Shown one piece after another: positions 35,178 through 47,900 of a stretch of 64,000 bases of DNA. A model generated the notes under the pieces. The model was given only the letters and a program-made list of their open reading frames with translations, made no database searches and was not told the origin of the DNA. How positions within the stretch are numbered: the stretch's first letter is position 1; each line of letters opens with the position of its first letter. This DNA comes from Litoditis marina (lineage: Eukaryota; Nematoda; Chromadorea; Rhabditida; Rhabditidae), in NCBI GenBank assembly GCA_964036275.1, contig OZ038440.1:7973690-8037689 (forward strand), written 5' to 3'. Both the position numbers and the translations under genes were made by a program.

Positions 35178-35455
35178 ACTACTTAACCAATTTGGCTGAA
35201 ATTTGGAACACATATTCTATGGCAAAAGTTAGCTCGTCGCGTCAAGTATGAAATGTATATCTAATCTCTGGCGCCGGGCTCGGGCGCGGGCGCGGGTGCT
35301 AATAGGCGCCAAAAACCACTATTGGAAAAACAACTGAACCGATTTATCTGAAATTTGAAACATGAGTTCTAATGCAAAATTTAGTCCGGCGCGCCAAATA
35401 TGCGATGTATAGCTCCTCATTGGCGCCGGTCGCGGGGGGCGCCAATAGGCCTGAG
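35178..35455. repeat. two tandem copies of a unit of about 151 bp
   Basis: The block AACTACTTAACCAATTTGGC with GAAATTTGGAACACAT recurs 151 bp later as AACAACTGAACCGATTTATC with GAAATTTGAAACATGA. Each is followed by a CG-rich segment (TGGCGCCGG and GGCGCC). Confidence 0.7.
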
Positions 35456-35536
35456 ATTTCCATGATGATATCACAAGATCCAATCTGTGAATAGGCGACA
35501 TATGAAGTTGTAGGAGTACAACTAGCAAAAAAGGAC

Positions 35537-35909
35537 AATTAGTGAAAAGTGGGGGAACTAAAAAATGTGTGAGTTGTGTTTGGTTCGACCTCGATATCAG
35601 CAAAAAGTGAACGATACGAATTGCTGTGATACTGTAGCAGAAGTACTCTGCAAAAATAGAACAGTACAAATTTTGCACAATGGTTCACAACGCACGCATG
35701 TCGTCAAAGTACACATGAAATACCCTTCGGCAATATCTGAAATATCATGCGGGCTTCGTGAACCATTGTGCAAAATTTGTACTGTTCTATTTTTGCAGAG
35801 TACTTCTGCTGCAGTATCACAGCAATTCGTATCGTTCACTTTTTGCTGATATCGAGGTCGAACCAAACACAACTCACACATTTTTTGGTTCCCCCACTTT
35901 TCACTAATT
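35537..35909. mobile_element. 373-bp foldback element with about 150-bp arms
   Basis: Left arm 35537-35688 and right arm about 35759-35909 are inverted repeats with only a few mismatches around a 70-bp loop. Terminal sequence is AATTAGTGAAAAGTGGGGG and its inverse. Because of the symmetry, near-identical short open frames appear on both strands, which is not evidence of coding. No transposase is inside. Confidence 0.9.
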
Positions 35910-36304
35910 CACAAATCATTCTGTCAACACCAGTACACCAAACCACGTATAAAAGTAAACAAATTCAGCACACTTGTTTACTCTTTCTCACAATACATAA
36001 TTGACACATATTTGTTCACATTCCTAATCGCTACTTTCTCAAGCCTCTTCATGCTGCCGAGGCTACCAGTTGGCAACACTCGTTCTTCTGCCAGGCCTGC
36101 CATCGTAATTAATCAAGTGATAACCGCCACTCCCTCTTCTCTGTGTCTCTCCATTTCCCGTACTCTCTGGCCGTCAGTTGCATTCAGCATTGTGCACATT
36201 GTGCTCCCCCTCACCTGCCAATCCCATATAACTAATATCAATCAATTGCAAGCTCGCGGGGCGAAGCGTTTTAGCTGGGGATATATAGCGAATGACCACA
36301 TTTT

Positions 36305-36390
36305 TCGTGTAGTTTGATCTCGAGACACGCCACGGTTTGTAAATTTCGACACCGGCATCAAACTACAAACCCAGTGGGATAGCACAACAT
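36305..36390. repeat. 75-bp GTAGTTTGATC foldback element (inverted)
   Basis: Runs from GTGTAGTTTGATCTCGAGAC to GGCATCAAACTACAAACCC, followed by AGTGGGATAGCACAACAT, which matches the outer flank of other copies in reverse. Confidence 0.7.
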
Positions 36391-36892
36391 CCACCTGATA
36401 GGGTTGCTCCGAAAATAGCGAACACCATAAGATGTACAAGTTCTCAGAAAAACAGCAAAAGCGATGTTTAAAGGGAAAATCTTCTTTCCGGAAGAAGTAT
36501 ACTAGGAACACTTGCGTGAAACGTGAATAAACATCATGAATTGCACGCAGTGCGCCCACGTAACCTGTAGAAGAACATCAACCAATGGGTGTTTGTCATG
36601 GCGCATTCTCGAAGTTTCGTTTAACACGTTTTACGTGACTGTGCATTTTACTAGCAACGTGAAGATATTCTGATTTAACTTCCATGTGCATGCATAAACT
36701 TTCATGTGATTGGAAGCTTTCGTCACCATCACACTCCTACCCTCTAAAAAAGGTGCAAGCTGTATTTAGTTCAACTCGTTCTCCCACGCTTTTCAACTCA
36801 AACTGTGTTGAAACTTACATTTTAGCTTTGAATTAAAAAAAATCAAAAAAGAGCTAAACGCTGAAATCCGATCTTCCTACAGCCGGACTACT

Positions 36893-37891
36893 GTGGCCGT
36901 ATGCACCAATATTTTTTGCGCTCCCGGGAGCGCAAAAATATTTTGGGAACGTTCCCAAGCCATTTTCGTTCCCACTGGGAACGATTATCGTTCCCAAGGG
37001 TAGAGGTGGGGAACGATCCATTTTTTGGCTCCCCAAAGATAATAATTCACGTTTTTCTCCCTTTTTAGGCTTTTCATCATGCAAACTTTCATTCTAAGAA
37101 CAACAACACATACCTCATGGACTGATTATAGCTTTAATTTCACAACAATTGTACTTTTGTGAAGTTTGTAATTTAGCCCCTCCAATGTTAGATTTACCCT
37201 TCTTCTTATTCCCCCCCCCCCCCCCCAGTGGTAGCTTGACTTGCCCTCAATGATGTGGGTAAAATGAATGTATAGTAAGGGAACATTAAATTGACTGGCA
37301 ATTCATAACAATCTCCCATCACCCTTTCATTTCCTAATTCTAAGTTGAATATAATGCGTGTTGTTTTATTCCACATAGTTTAGAAGAGCAGTGCACTACT
37401 AAAGTTTGTGAGTTTATTGAAATAGAGAGAGTTCACAAGTTATAGTTAGTTAGGGAAATGTAAGAAAAAACATGGTAATGAAAAAGGGTATAGTTTGGAG
37501 TCGATTGTCAAAATCGCTAAAAACGAAAGTATTGAAGAACGAACGTTGCTAATCGTATCTTGCTAGGAAATTAATTATATTATCAATCATCCACTATTAA
37601 TTTTTGGTTTAAAACTCAAACTTTCAATAAAATATTATTTTCTAACGAAAATTTGAGACTGAATATCTTCATATCCCGAGTAAATAACGAAAATACTTCT
37701 ATTGGAATTTCAAATGTTTGCATATTTCTGTTTCGCGCCATCATACACGAGAAATGCGCCAACAAATCGTTCCCAAACCAATGGGAACGTTCCCATCGCT
37801 TCGTGCATAACAAAGTGGCGGGAAGCGTTCCCACATTTAGGAACGCTATTTCACGTTCCCATGGGAACGTTCCCAGAAATATTGGTGCCAC
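36893..37891. mobile_element. about 1-kb element with inverted ends rich in GGGAACGTTCCC
   Basis: The left end carries GGCCGTATGCACCAATATTT and the right end carries AAATATTGGTGCCAC. Inside both ends are several copies of the palindrome GGGAACGTTCCC and its half sites. The left end also has a perfect AATATTTTTTGCGCTCCCGG-type palindrome. No transposase reading frame is visible. The left terminus GGCCGTATGCA is shared with the hairpin at 30409. Confidence 0.65.
37211..37226 (+). repeat. homopolymer of 16 C
   Basis: Uninterrupted C run inside the 36893-37891 element; length likely unreliable. Confidence 0.8.
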
Positions 37892-38933
37892 TGGTAGCAA
37901 TGACGAGCACTATAAATCCGACAAAGAAGCGAAAAACAGGGCATTTGATTAGCTTGATTTATTACCCAATAACTGGAAAACCTTTACATCACCGTACACG
38001 CAGGGTTACCGTAATGACTAACTACACCCAGTACAGGAACAGTCTAGAATGGGACAAATCCTACAACACAAACTTTCCTCCTAAAAATGGAAATGGGACT
38101 AAGAAGAAAGCAAGATCAACGGTGTGAGGTTACAAAAACAACTAGCAGATGACTAATGGGTTTGAAATGCGGGGAGTCAGTTATCGCTGTGTTATAGTTA
38201 TTCTTGGTGAGGACGTTACTGTATCTACATATGCTCAGCGATGACTGATGTTCTATGTACAAATATATGTTACACACATATGATACATTCTATACAAGTG
38301 CTGTTGAATACTGTATGCAGCACAGGGACACAGAAAAACTATAGAAAAATACACGCCTTTGGATTATGAAAATTCAAAAACAGCCTACCTAGAAAATTGG
38401 CAAAAAAAAATAGAAAACTGTGACTCCTAGTGACACTCAGATCCAAAATAAAAAATACCCATGGGGTAGAGCAAATATAGAGGAAGGTAGCCTCTCATAC
38501 TAATAGAAACTCAATGGCAGTTATTCTGAGCTCAGCCAGTCATGCGCTAATACAACCAAACATAGAACGATCCTCTAAGACAATGTCACACACTTATACT
38601 GTTCAGAAAGATGTAGATTAAGGAGCAAAACGCCAAATATGTCGAATCTTGCTAAAACTCTACACTTCGACTTTAATAGGCTTGCTTAATCTCCTGAACC
38701 TACACTTCGACAGAAATATAAGTATACATGTCTATAGTCCACTTCATGTAAACTATTACAATCGATTGGCTAGATTAACATACACCAGTAAGGTCTATTT
38801 CACAAAAGGAGACCTATTAAAAAACGATAAAAATAAAGATTTTGCCACAAAAAAGGACAATTTTCCTCGTTTTCGTCGAAAAACTAGCCCGTTTTACACA
38901 GACTGTTCGGACAACTTTACTGGGGTATGTAGA
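37892..38933. other. 3' flank of the GTPBP2-like gene
   Basis: No gene recognised. Scattered open frames have no domain. The GTPBP2-like 3' UTR must lie in its right part, but I see no clear AATAAA for it. Confidence 0.45.
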
Positions 38934-41900
38934 TTAGTTCTCCAGTTCGACCACATCGGTGACCTCTCCGAGTCCCTTCGTCTTTCCCTGACGGAAAATG
39001 AGCGGTGTGCCGGCCCGCACGTACTCCGGACTACTGTAGAACTCGAGGGTCACGGATGCCCAGTTGCCCTGCTGCAGGGAGGTGCCATCCATCTCAACCA
39101 CCGTCGCTGTCTGACTCACCGAACCGATGAACACTGGAAAATGAAGCATACTGTATTGATTTAATGAGAAAAGTTCAGTTTTAACTAGCGTACACACATC
39201 TAAGTATAGTAACTACATGAACACTGAAATACTAATAAAATGTATTGCTTGGATGGAAGAAGAAACTAGTTGTAATCTAGAGTACTTATCCAATCTACCC
39301 TATTGAAAATCTCGAAAACATGTGAATTCTAATAGGGGTAGGAGTGTTTAACAGGGGTGAAATGTAATGATTTTTCACGAGCAGTTCTCTGTCCGGTCAA
39401 ACATTGCAGAGTTGCCAAGTTCGAAAGGTGCGAAACTCCGAAAACAACCGTTTGCCTATTTATGAACAACTAAAATCGAATGTGACGTCTTTAGTAATGT
39501 ACTAAAGCACTCAAGAACGACGAGGGTTCCTTTAAAATCAGGCATAAAACTAACCTGTGGCCTGGAAGCCGACAGACAGATGGCGAACAGAGTGGGAAAG
39601 GAGGAACAGATTGGCGGTGAAGCGGAGACAGGACGACGGTCGGGAGGAGCAATTCATCAACACCATACCCTGAAACGATCAATATACATAGTCGTCATCA
39701 GTCCTACTGGCACTCCTACAGTACACAGTACGCTTCTCAACTGTCGAAGAAAAAAAACTACGTTATTAAAACGGAGGAATCTTGCTGTATTATTGTCAGT
39801 ACGAATGGAAACGACTACAACATCCACACAGTCACAACACACCAGTCATAAGAAAAAGACTTGCTAGTCCAACCGTTTGGTGAATAGCTACACAATTCAA
39901 TTTTTCAGATCAACGGAAAATTCGCTTCACTCACAACTCACAATAATGAATTTTCCCTGATTCTACTTTGAAAAAAGGTTCTTGTTTGTAGAATAGTCAC
40001 ACCTTACTGGCATGTGCTGTTTAGGTGAAAAGTGAACAAACCAATGACACCCAGTTTTACTAGCTATATCCATGCATATACATTTCGGTTATTTCAAGTA
40101 TTTCAACTGACCCTTCGAAGATGGACAGGCTTTGAGGACTGGATATGGAGAGCCACGCTGGCTGCTTCACCCGGAAGCACGGCACGCACCGGCTGCTTGC
40201 TGCGACGAATCGAACCTATTTGGGCCTAGAAGAAACCATATGAATAGACATTATAAGTATCATTCTAAAATACCATGAGTATTACAACATTTGACTACTT
40301 CATATTAAGACTATTCTAAACTATGGTGCATGTAAAATGTAATTGAGACCAAACTAATTGTGGAAACAATTAATTGACAACCTTGAAATGAAAACCGGAA
40401 CAATGAATCGTTAGGTCCGTCTGTCAGCATAGTCTAAAGCGGCTGTTTCAAGATATATGACTGTTCAGATTCCCATAAGCCTAAACGCTACTGAGCGGCT
40501 GCACTGTCACGGAAACGTGCATTGGTGAAGATACCACTTACTGATGCCTTTGGTCAGACACGTTTTTGAGACCTCCACATTAACTTATAGTATATACTTC
40601 ATAGTATGTTATACATTATACCAGTTATTACATACGTATAGTAGAGTATACGTTCACAAATTCCCACTAACTTTCTCGTAGGATCCATCGCGGAATGGTC
40701 CGACCATGACATTGTCACCTTCCTGTAGGCGACCCTCAGACAGCATTCCACCCACCACAACTCCAACCTGAAAATATTTGTAGAATTGTAGAAAAAACCG
40801 TATCATTTATCAAGACAGCCCGTATTTTTGCGTTCGAAAATAGTCTCTACAGTGGTGCTACGCACAATTTACGACTAAGAACTTTGACACTAACAACTGA
40901 ATGGGAATTCTCAAATAAGAGTCATGACGTCATGACTGAATAGGCATAGCTAGCCAATTATTAACTATATGTCTTTGATCACTTCCCCAAACTAAATTTA
41001 AATAATAATCCCTGAAGGAAAGCGATAAAAGGGCACTAACGTGAGGTACTGTAAACATTTCCTCCAGGGTGAACAGTGGTGGCTGACTACACAGTTGAAG
41101 CCGGCTGGTGGTGGACCCTGCAAACAATACATGATCAGTCCACCTGCTCATTTGAAGTTTAGGATGGTTACAATGAATCTCTTGAAAATAAAACAGGCTT
41201 TGGTTTCCCTATTATATGCAAACATGATCTTTTTCAACGCAAAATCGTAGGGTTTCACGTAATTAAAGAAGGACGATTATGTGGTCCAATCCCAACGCTG
41301 CAGTCCCTTAAACTGCAATGAATCTTTCAATTGCACTTTAAAGGATCGTTGACACGGGATTAGACCACTTAATCGTCCTGCTTTAAATAAAAAAAATATT
41401 TTTTTGAAGATTAGTCACATCTCACTTTCATCGCTCAATTGAAATGTCCAAATTTAATAAGGTAAATGCCAGGTTTATCGGAGAAGTTATGAGAGAAACA
41501 GAAACGCTATTCTGCATATTCTGGATTATGTGACTGAGACATACAACAGTAAAATGTAAATATTTTATGTCAAAGAACAGAAAAAAAAGAAAAACAGAAA
41601 GGGTATCATAAAAACACTGGAACCAACCTGCTGGAGACAGTACATTGAGGAAGCATCTGAGTGGTCGCAGACCCTCACCCGTTACGCACGAAATACATAG
41701 AATAGGCACCGTTCCCGTAGTACACAGCTCCCCGGCAGCCCTATAAATGAAACAACTATGCAAACTAAACAAGTAAATTCAGAATACATAACATATTCAC
41801 ATTTTATGATTTTTGAGTAAAAAAGAACTTGTGAAGTTTCGCGAGAACGGCCAGAATTTTAGTTAAACTTTCTGGCTACTCACCCAAGTCCCAAACTATA

Positions 41901-44900
41901 AGATCACTGTAAAGACAAAACGACACCATTAGAAAACACAAATGTGATAGTGATGTAATGATCTTTGATACAATAGTTGTTGAAAAAGAAAATGAATTAT
42001 TCTAATAAACTCACTTGACAGCGTCTCTCTTAGTCTTGATCCGCTTCAACCCCGCTTTCATACCCGCACGAGCAACCAGTGTTCGCACATTTCGGACAAC
42101 TCTGCAAGAAACGGGCATAAAGACGAGTGAAAATACAGTAGATGTATCCTCTCAGACTAGCGATAAATGATTTTGTAATTAGTTCGCCACGGTGCCCTTT
42201 TTGATACAAAAAAGTTTCTCAAAGTCTGACGTCTGATCATTTTGAACCAAGTTCTGGGTGTTTTAGTGCCGCCGCGTCTGATCGGCGTGCGCGCAGCGCA
42301 CGTCATTATCGATTATTAAAGCAGCCGCTGCGCGGCTGTCAATAGTTTTGGGCTGAGCAATCAGATTTACTAGTGCGAATCGCTGCAAACATAGGTTTAT
42401 TTTTCCAAATGTTGTTTAGAACACTTTGAGTGAGTGATGCTGAAAGTTTGAGCGTGAAACTACAACTTTTCAATTTTGACCAAAATCTGTTTTTCACATA
42501 AGGGTCCCCCACATGGTGAAAAACGTTTTTGACTCCGAATCGGCTGATTTTTGCAAATGTTGTTTAGAACACTTTGAAAGAGTGATGCTGGAAGTTTGAG
42601 CGTAAAACTACAACTTTTCAATTTTGACCAAAATCTGTTTTTCACATAAGGGTCCCCCACATGGTGCAAAAACTTTTTTGACTCCGAATCGGCTGATTTT
42701 TGCAAATGTTGTTTAGAACACTTTGAAAGAGTGATGCTAAAAGTTTGAGCGTAAAACTACAACTTTTCAATTTTGACCAAAATCTGTTTTTCACATAAGG
42801 GTCCCCCACATGGTGCAAAAACTTTTTTGACTCCGAATCAGCTGATTTTTGCAAATGTTGTTTAGAACACTTTGACTGAGTGATGCTGAAAGTTTGAGCG
42901 TAAAACTACAACTTTTCAATTTTGACCAAAATCTGTTTTTCACATAAGGGTCCCCCACATGGTGCAAAAACTTTTTTGACTCCGAATCAGCTGATTTTTG
43001 CAAATGTTGTTTAGAACACTTTGAGTGAGTGATGCTGAAAGTTTGAGCGTGAAACTACAACTTTTCAATTTTGACCAAAATCTGTTTTTCACATAAGGGT
43101 CCCCCACATGGTGAAAAACGTTTTTGACTCCGAATCGGCTGATTTTTGCAAATGTTGTTTAGAACACTTTGAAAGAGTGATGCTGGAAGTTTGAGCGTAA
43201 AACTACAACTTTTCAATTTTGACCAAAATCTGTTTTTCACATAAGGGTCCCCCACATGGTGCAAAAACTTTTTTGACTCCGAATCGGCTGATTTTTGCAA
43301 ATGTTGTTTAGAACACTTTGAAAGAGTGATGCTAAAAGTTTGAGCGTAAAACTACAACTTTTCAATTTTGACCAAAATCTGTTTTTCACATAAGGGTCCC
43401 CCACATGGTGCAAAAACTTTTTTGACTCCGAATCAGCTGATTTTTGCAAATGTTGTTTAGAACACTTTGACTGAGTGATGCTGAAAGTTTGAGCGTAAAA
43501 CTACAACTTTTCAATTTTGACCAAAATCTGTTTTTCACATAAGGGTCCCCCACATGGTGCAAAAACTTTTTTGACTCCGAATCAGCTGATTTTTGCAAAT
43601 GTTGTTTAGAACACTTTGAGTGAGTGATGCTGAAAGTTTGAGGGTAAAACTACAACTTTTCAATTTTGACCAAAATCTGTTTTTCACATAAGGGTCCCCC
43701 ACATGGTGCAAAAACTTTTTTGACTCCGAATCGGCTGATTTTTCCAACTGTTGTTTAGAACACTTTGAGTGAGTGATGCTGAAGTGCAAAAACTTTTTTG
43801 ACTCCGAATCGGCTGATTTTTCCAACTGTTGTTTAGAACACTTTGAGTGAGTGATGCTGAAAGTTTGAGCGTAAAACTACAACTTTTCAATTTTGACCAA
43901 AATCTGTTTTTCACATAAGGGTCCCCCACATGGTGCAAAAACTTTTTTGACTCCGAATCGGCTGATTTTTCCAAATGTTGTTTAGAACACTTTGAGTAAG
44001 TTATGCTAAAAGTTTGAGCGTGAAACTACAACTTTTCAATTTTGACCAAAATCTGTTTTTCACATAAGGGTCCCCCACATGGTGCAAAACCTTTTTGACT
44101 CCGAATCGGCTGATTTTTGCAAATGTTGTTTAGAACACTTTGAAAGAGTGATGCTAAAAGTTTGAGCGTAAAACTACAACTTTTCAATTTTGACCAAAAT
44201 CTGTTTTTCACATAAGGGTCCCCCACATGGTGCAAAAACTTTTTTGACTCCGAATCAGCTGATTTTTGCAAATGTTGTTTAGAACACTTTGACTGAGTGA
44301 TGCTGAAAGTTTGAGCGTAAAACTACAACTTTTCAATTTTGACCAAAATCTGTTTTTCACATAAGGGTCCCCCACATGGTGCAAAAACTTTTTTGACTCC
44401 GAATCAGCTGATTTTTGCAAATGTTGTTTAGAACACTTTGAGTGAGTGATGCTGAAAGTTTGAGCGTGAAACTACAACTTTTCAATTTTGACCAAAATCT
44501 GTTTTTCACATAAGGGTCCCCCACATGGTGAAAAACGTTTTTGACTCCGAATCGGCTGATTTTTGCAAATGTTGTTTAGAACACTTTGAAAGAGTGATGC
44601 TGGAAGTTTGAGCGTAAAACTACAACTTTTCAATTTTGACCAAAATCTGTTTTTCACATAAGGGTCCCCCACATGGTGCAAAAACTTTTTTGACTCCGAA
44701 TCGGCTGATTTTTGCAAATGTTGTTTAGAACACTTTGAGTGAGTGATGCTGAAAGTTTGAGGGTAAAACTACAACTTTTCAATTTTGACCAAAATCTGTT
44801 TTTCACATAAGGGTCCCCCACATGGTGCAAAAACTTTTTTGACTCCGAATCGGCTGATTTTTCCAACTGTTGTTTAGAACACTTTGAGTGAGTGATGCTG

Positions 44901-47900
44901 AAGTGCAAAAACTTTTTTGACTCCGAATCGGCTGATTTTTCCAACTGTTGTTTAGAACACTTTGAGTGAGTGATGCTGAAAGTTTGAGCGTAAAACTACA
45001 ACTTTTCAATTTTGACCAAAATCTGTTTTTCACATAAGGGTCCCCCACATGGTGCAAAAACTTTTTTGACTCCGAATCGGCTGATTTTTCTAAATGTTGT
45101 TTAGAACACTTTGAGTGAGTGATGCCAACTGTTGTTTAGAACACTTTGAGTGAGTGATGCTGAAGTGCAAAAACTTTTTTGACTCCGAATCGGCTGATTT
45201 TTCCAACTGTTGTTTAGAACACTTTGAGTGAGTGATGCTGAAAGTTTGAGCGTAAAACTACAACTTTTCAATTTTGACCAAAATCTGTTTTTCACATAAG
45301 GGTCCCCCACATGGTGCAAAAACTTTTTTGACTCCGAATCGGCTGATTTTTCTAAATGTTGTTTAGAACACTTTGAGTGAGTGATGCTGAAAGTTTGAGC
45401 GTAAAACTACAACTTTTCAATTTTGACCAAAATCTGTTTTTCACATAAGGGTCCCCCACATGGTGCAAAAACTTTTTTGACTCCGAATCGGCTGATTTTT
45501 CTAAATGTTGTTTAGAACACTTTGAGTGAGTGATGCCAACTGTTGTTTAGAACACTTTGAGTGAGTGATGCTGAAGTGCAAAAACTTTTTTGACTCCGAA
45601 TCGGCTGATTTTTCCAACTGTTGTTTAGAACACTTTGAGTGAGTGATGCTGAAAGTTTGAGCGTAAAACTACAACTTTTCAATTTTGACCAAAATCTGTT
45701 TTTCACATAAGGGTCCCCCACATGGTGCAAAAACTTTTTTGACTCCGAATCGGCTGATTTTTCTAAATGTTGTTTAGAACACTTTGAGTGAGTGATGCTG
45801 AAAGTTTGAGCGTAAAACTACAACTTTTCAATTTTGACCAAAATCTGTTTTTCACATAAGGGTCCCCCACATGGTGCAAAAACTTTTTTGACTCCGAATC
45901 GGCTGATTTTCCCAAATGTTGTTCAGAACACTTTGAGTGAGTGATGCTGAAAGTTTGAGCGTAAAACTACAACTTTTCAATTTTGACCAAAATCTGTTTT
46001 TCACATAAGGGTCCCCCCCATGGTGCAAAAACTTTTTTGACTCCGAATCGGCTGATTTTTGCAAATGTTGTTTAGAACACTTTGAGTGAGTGATGCTGAA
46101 AGTTTGAGCGTAAAACTACAACTTTTCAATTTTGACCAAAATCTGTTTTTCACATAAGGGTCCCCCACATGGTGCAAAAACTTTTTTGACTCCGAATCGG
46201 CTGATTTTTCCAAATGTTGTTTAGAACACTTTAAGTAAGTTATGCTGAAAGTTTGAGCGTGAAACTACAACTTTTCAATTTTGACCAAAATCTGTTTTTC
46301 ACATAAGGGTCCCCCACATGGTGCAAAAACTTTTTTGACTCCGAATCGGCTGATTTTCCCAAATGTTGTTCAGAACACTTTGAGTGAGTGATGCTGAAAG
46401 TTTGAGCGTAAAACTACAACTTTTCAATTTTGACCAAAATCTGTTTTTCACATAAGGGTCCCCCACATGGTGCAAAAACTTTTTTGACTCCGAATCGGCT
46501 GATTTTTCCAAATGTTGTTTAGAACACTTTGAGTGAGTGATGCTGAAAGTTTGAGCGTAAAACTACAACTTTTCAATTTTGACCAAAATCTGTTTTTCAC
46601 ATAAGGGTCCCCCACATGGTGCAAAAACTTTTTTGACTCCGAATCGGCTGATTTTTCCAAATGTTGTTTAGAACACTTTATGTAAGTTATGCTGAAAGTT
46701 TGAGCGTGAAACTACAACTTTTCAATTTTGACCAAAATCTGTTTTTCACATAAGGGTCCCCCACATGGTGCAAAAACTTTTTTGACTCCGAATCGGCTGA
46801 TTTTCCCAAATGTTGTTCAGAACACTTTGAGTGGGTGATGCTGAAAGTTTGAGCGTAAAACTACAACTTTTCAATTTTGACCAAAATCTGTTTTTCACAT
46901 AAGGGTCCCCCACATGGTGCAAAAACTTTTTTGACTCCGAATCGGCTGATTTTCCCAAATGTTGTTCAGAACACTTTGAGTGAGTGATGCTGAAAGTTTG
47001 AGCGTAAAACTACAACTTTTCAATTTTGACCAAAATCTGTTTTTCACATAAGGGTCCCCCACATGGTGCAAAAACTTTTTTGACTCCGAATCGGCTGATT
47101 TTTCCAAATGATGTTTGGAACACTTTGAGTGAGTGAATGAGTGTTGTGAAACGAGCTCTTCTAGGAAACATGGTCGGCCTAAGCCTAATCTACGTGGTTG
47201 ATTACACTGTTTTATGATGTTTAAGAAAAAAATATTTTTTTCCCATTTTCACCCCACACCAACCATCAGAAAGTGAAAAAAACTATATTTTCGACTTGTA
47301 TATCTCTATCAGTTTTCGTGATAAGAACATTATTTTTTCAGTGTGCACTAGTCTTGCTCTTACCTACACATGTTTCAAATTTCAGAACTTTCTGTCTATT
47401 TTTAACCTTCCAACGAGATGCCTCAAAATGACAAAATTCCACATTTTTAGATTCTGGGCCGAAGTTGAGAAAAACGTGAAATACGTGGAAATCGTTAAAC
47501 TCAACAATTAGTCGTTTCAGAATTTGGCGCTGATTCCGAAAAACTATTCCTCGAGTTCTGAAAATGATGTCGAGCTGGTCCGATAGCTGACACCGTTTAC
47601 TTTGGTGCCACCCTTTGAGCCAGCCTGCCACGTTTACGTGTAATTACAACCACCCAGTGACATTTTAGTGTTTATATTTGAAATCGCCATAGTTGAAGAC
47701 TTCATTCTAGTAGTTTCCGCATCAAAACATTGTGTTTGGACAGTTTTTCCAGTTTAGCCACCCCCAAAAAGTGCCAAAACCGTTGCTTATAAATCACAGT
47801 TTTTTGGCAATTTTGAAGATATCATCACACAACTTTCAGAATAGGTCCATAGATACCTCAGATACCAGGTTACCAACTTTCAGCCCCCTACCATCATTTT

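Noticed and set aside
35565..35881. Matching protein frames on both strands
   Set aside because: They result from the inverted arms of the foldback element at 35537-35909, not from two genes.
36012..36317. A 101-aa plus-strand frame with a hydrophobic start, downstream of a TATAAAAG at 35948
   Set aside because: The frame starts at TTG, not ATG. The first in-frame ATG (36051) removes the hydrophobic segment, and no domain is recognisable.
41884..41906. A 23-nt micro-exon in the GTPBP2-like gene
   Set aside because: It has an acceptor and donor, but including it forces a stop in the next exon. Joining 42015-42101 directly to 41628-41740 keeps phase and restores the conserved DAV-AA region.
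42460..47107. Many overlapping 70-96-aa open frames on the minus strand with near-identical protein
   Set aside because: They are the translation of the 149-bp satellite monomer. 149 is not a multiple of 3, so the frame shifts in each monomer and stops are reached; there are no splice signals or start context.
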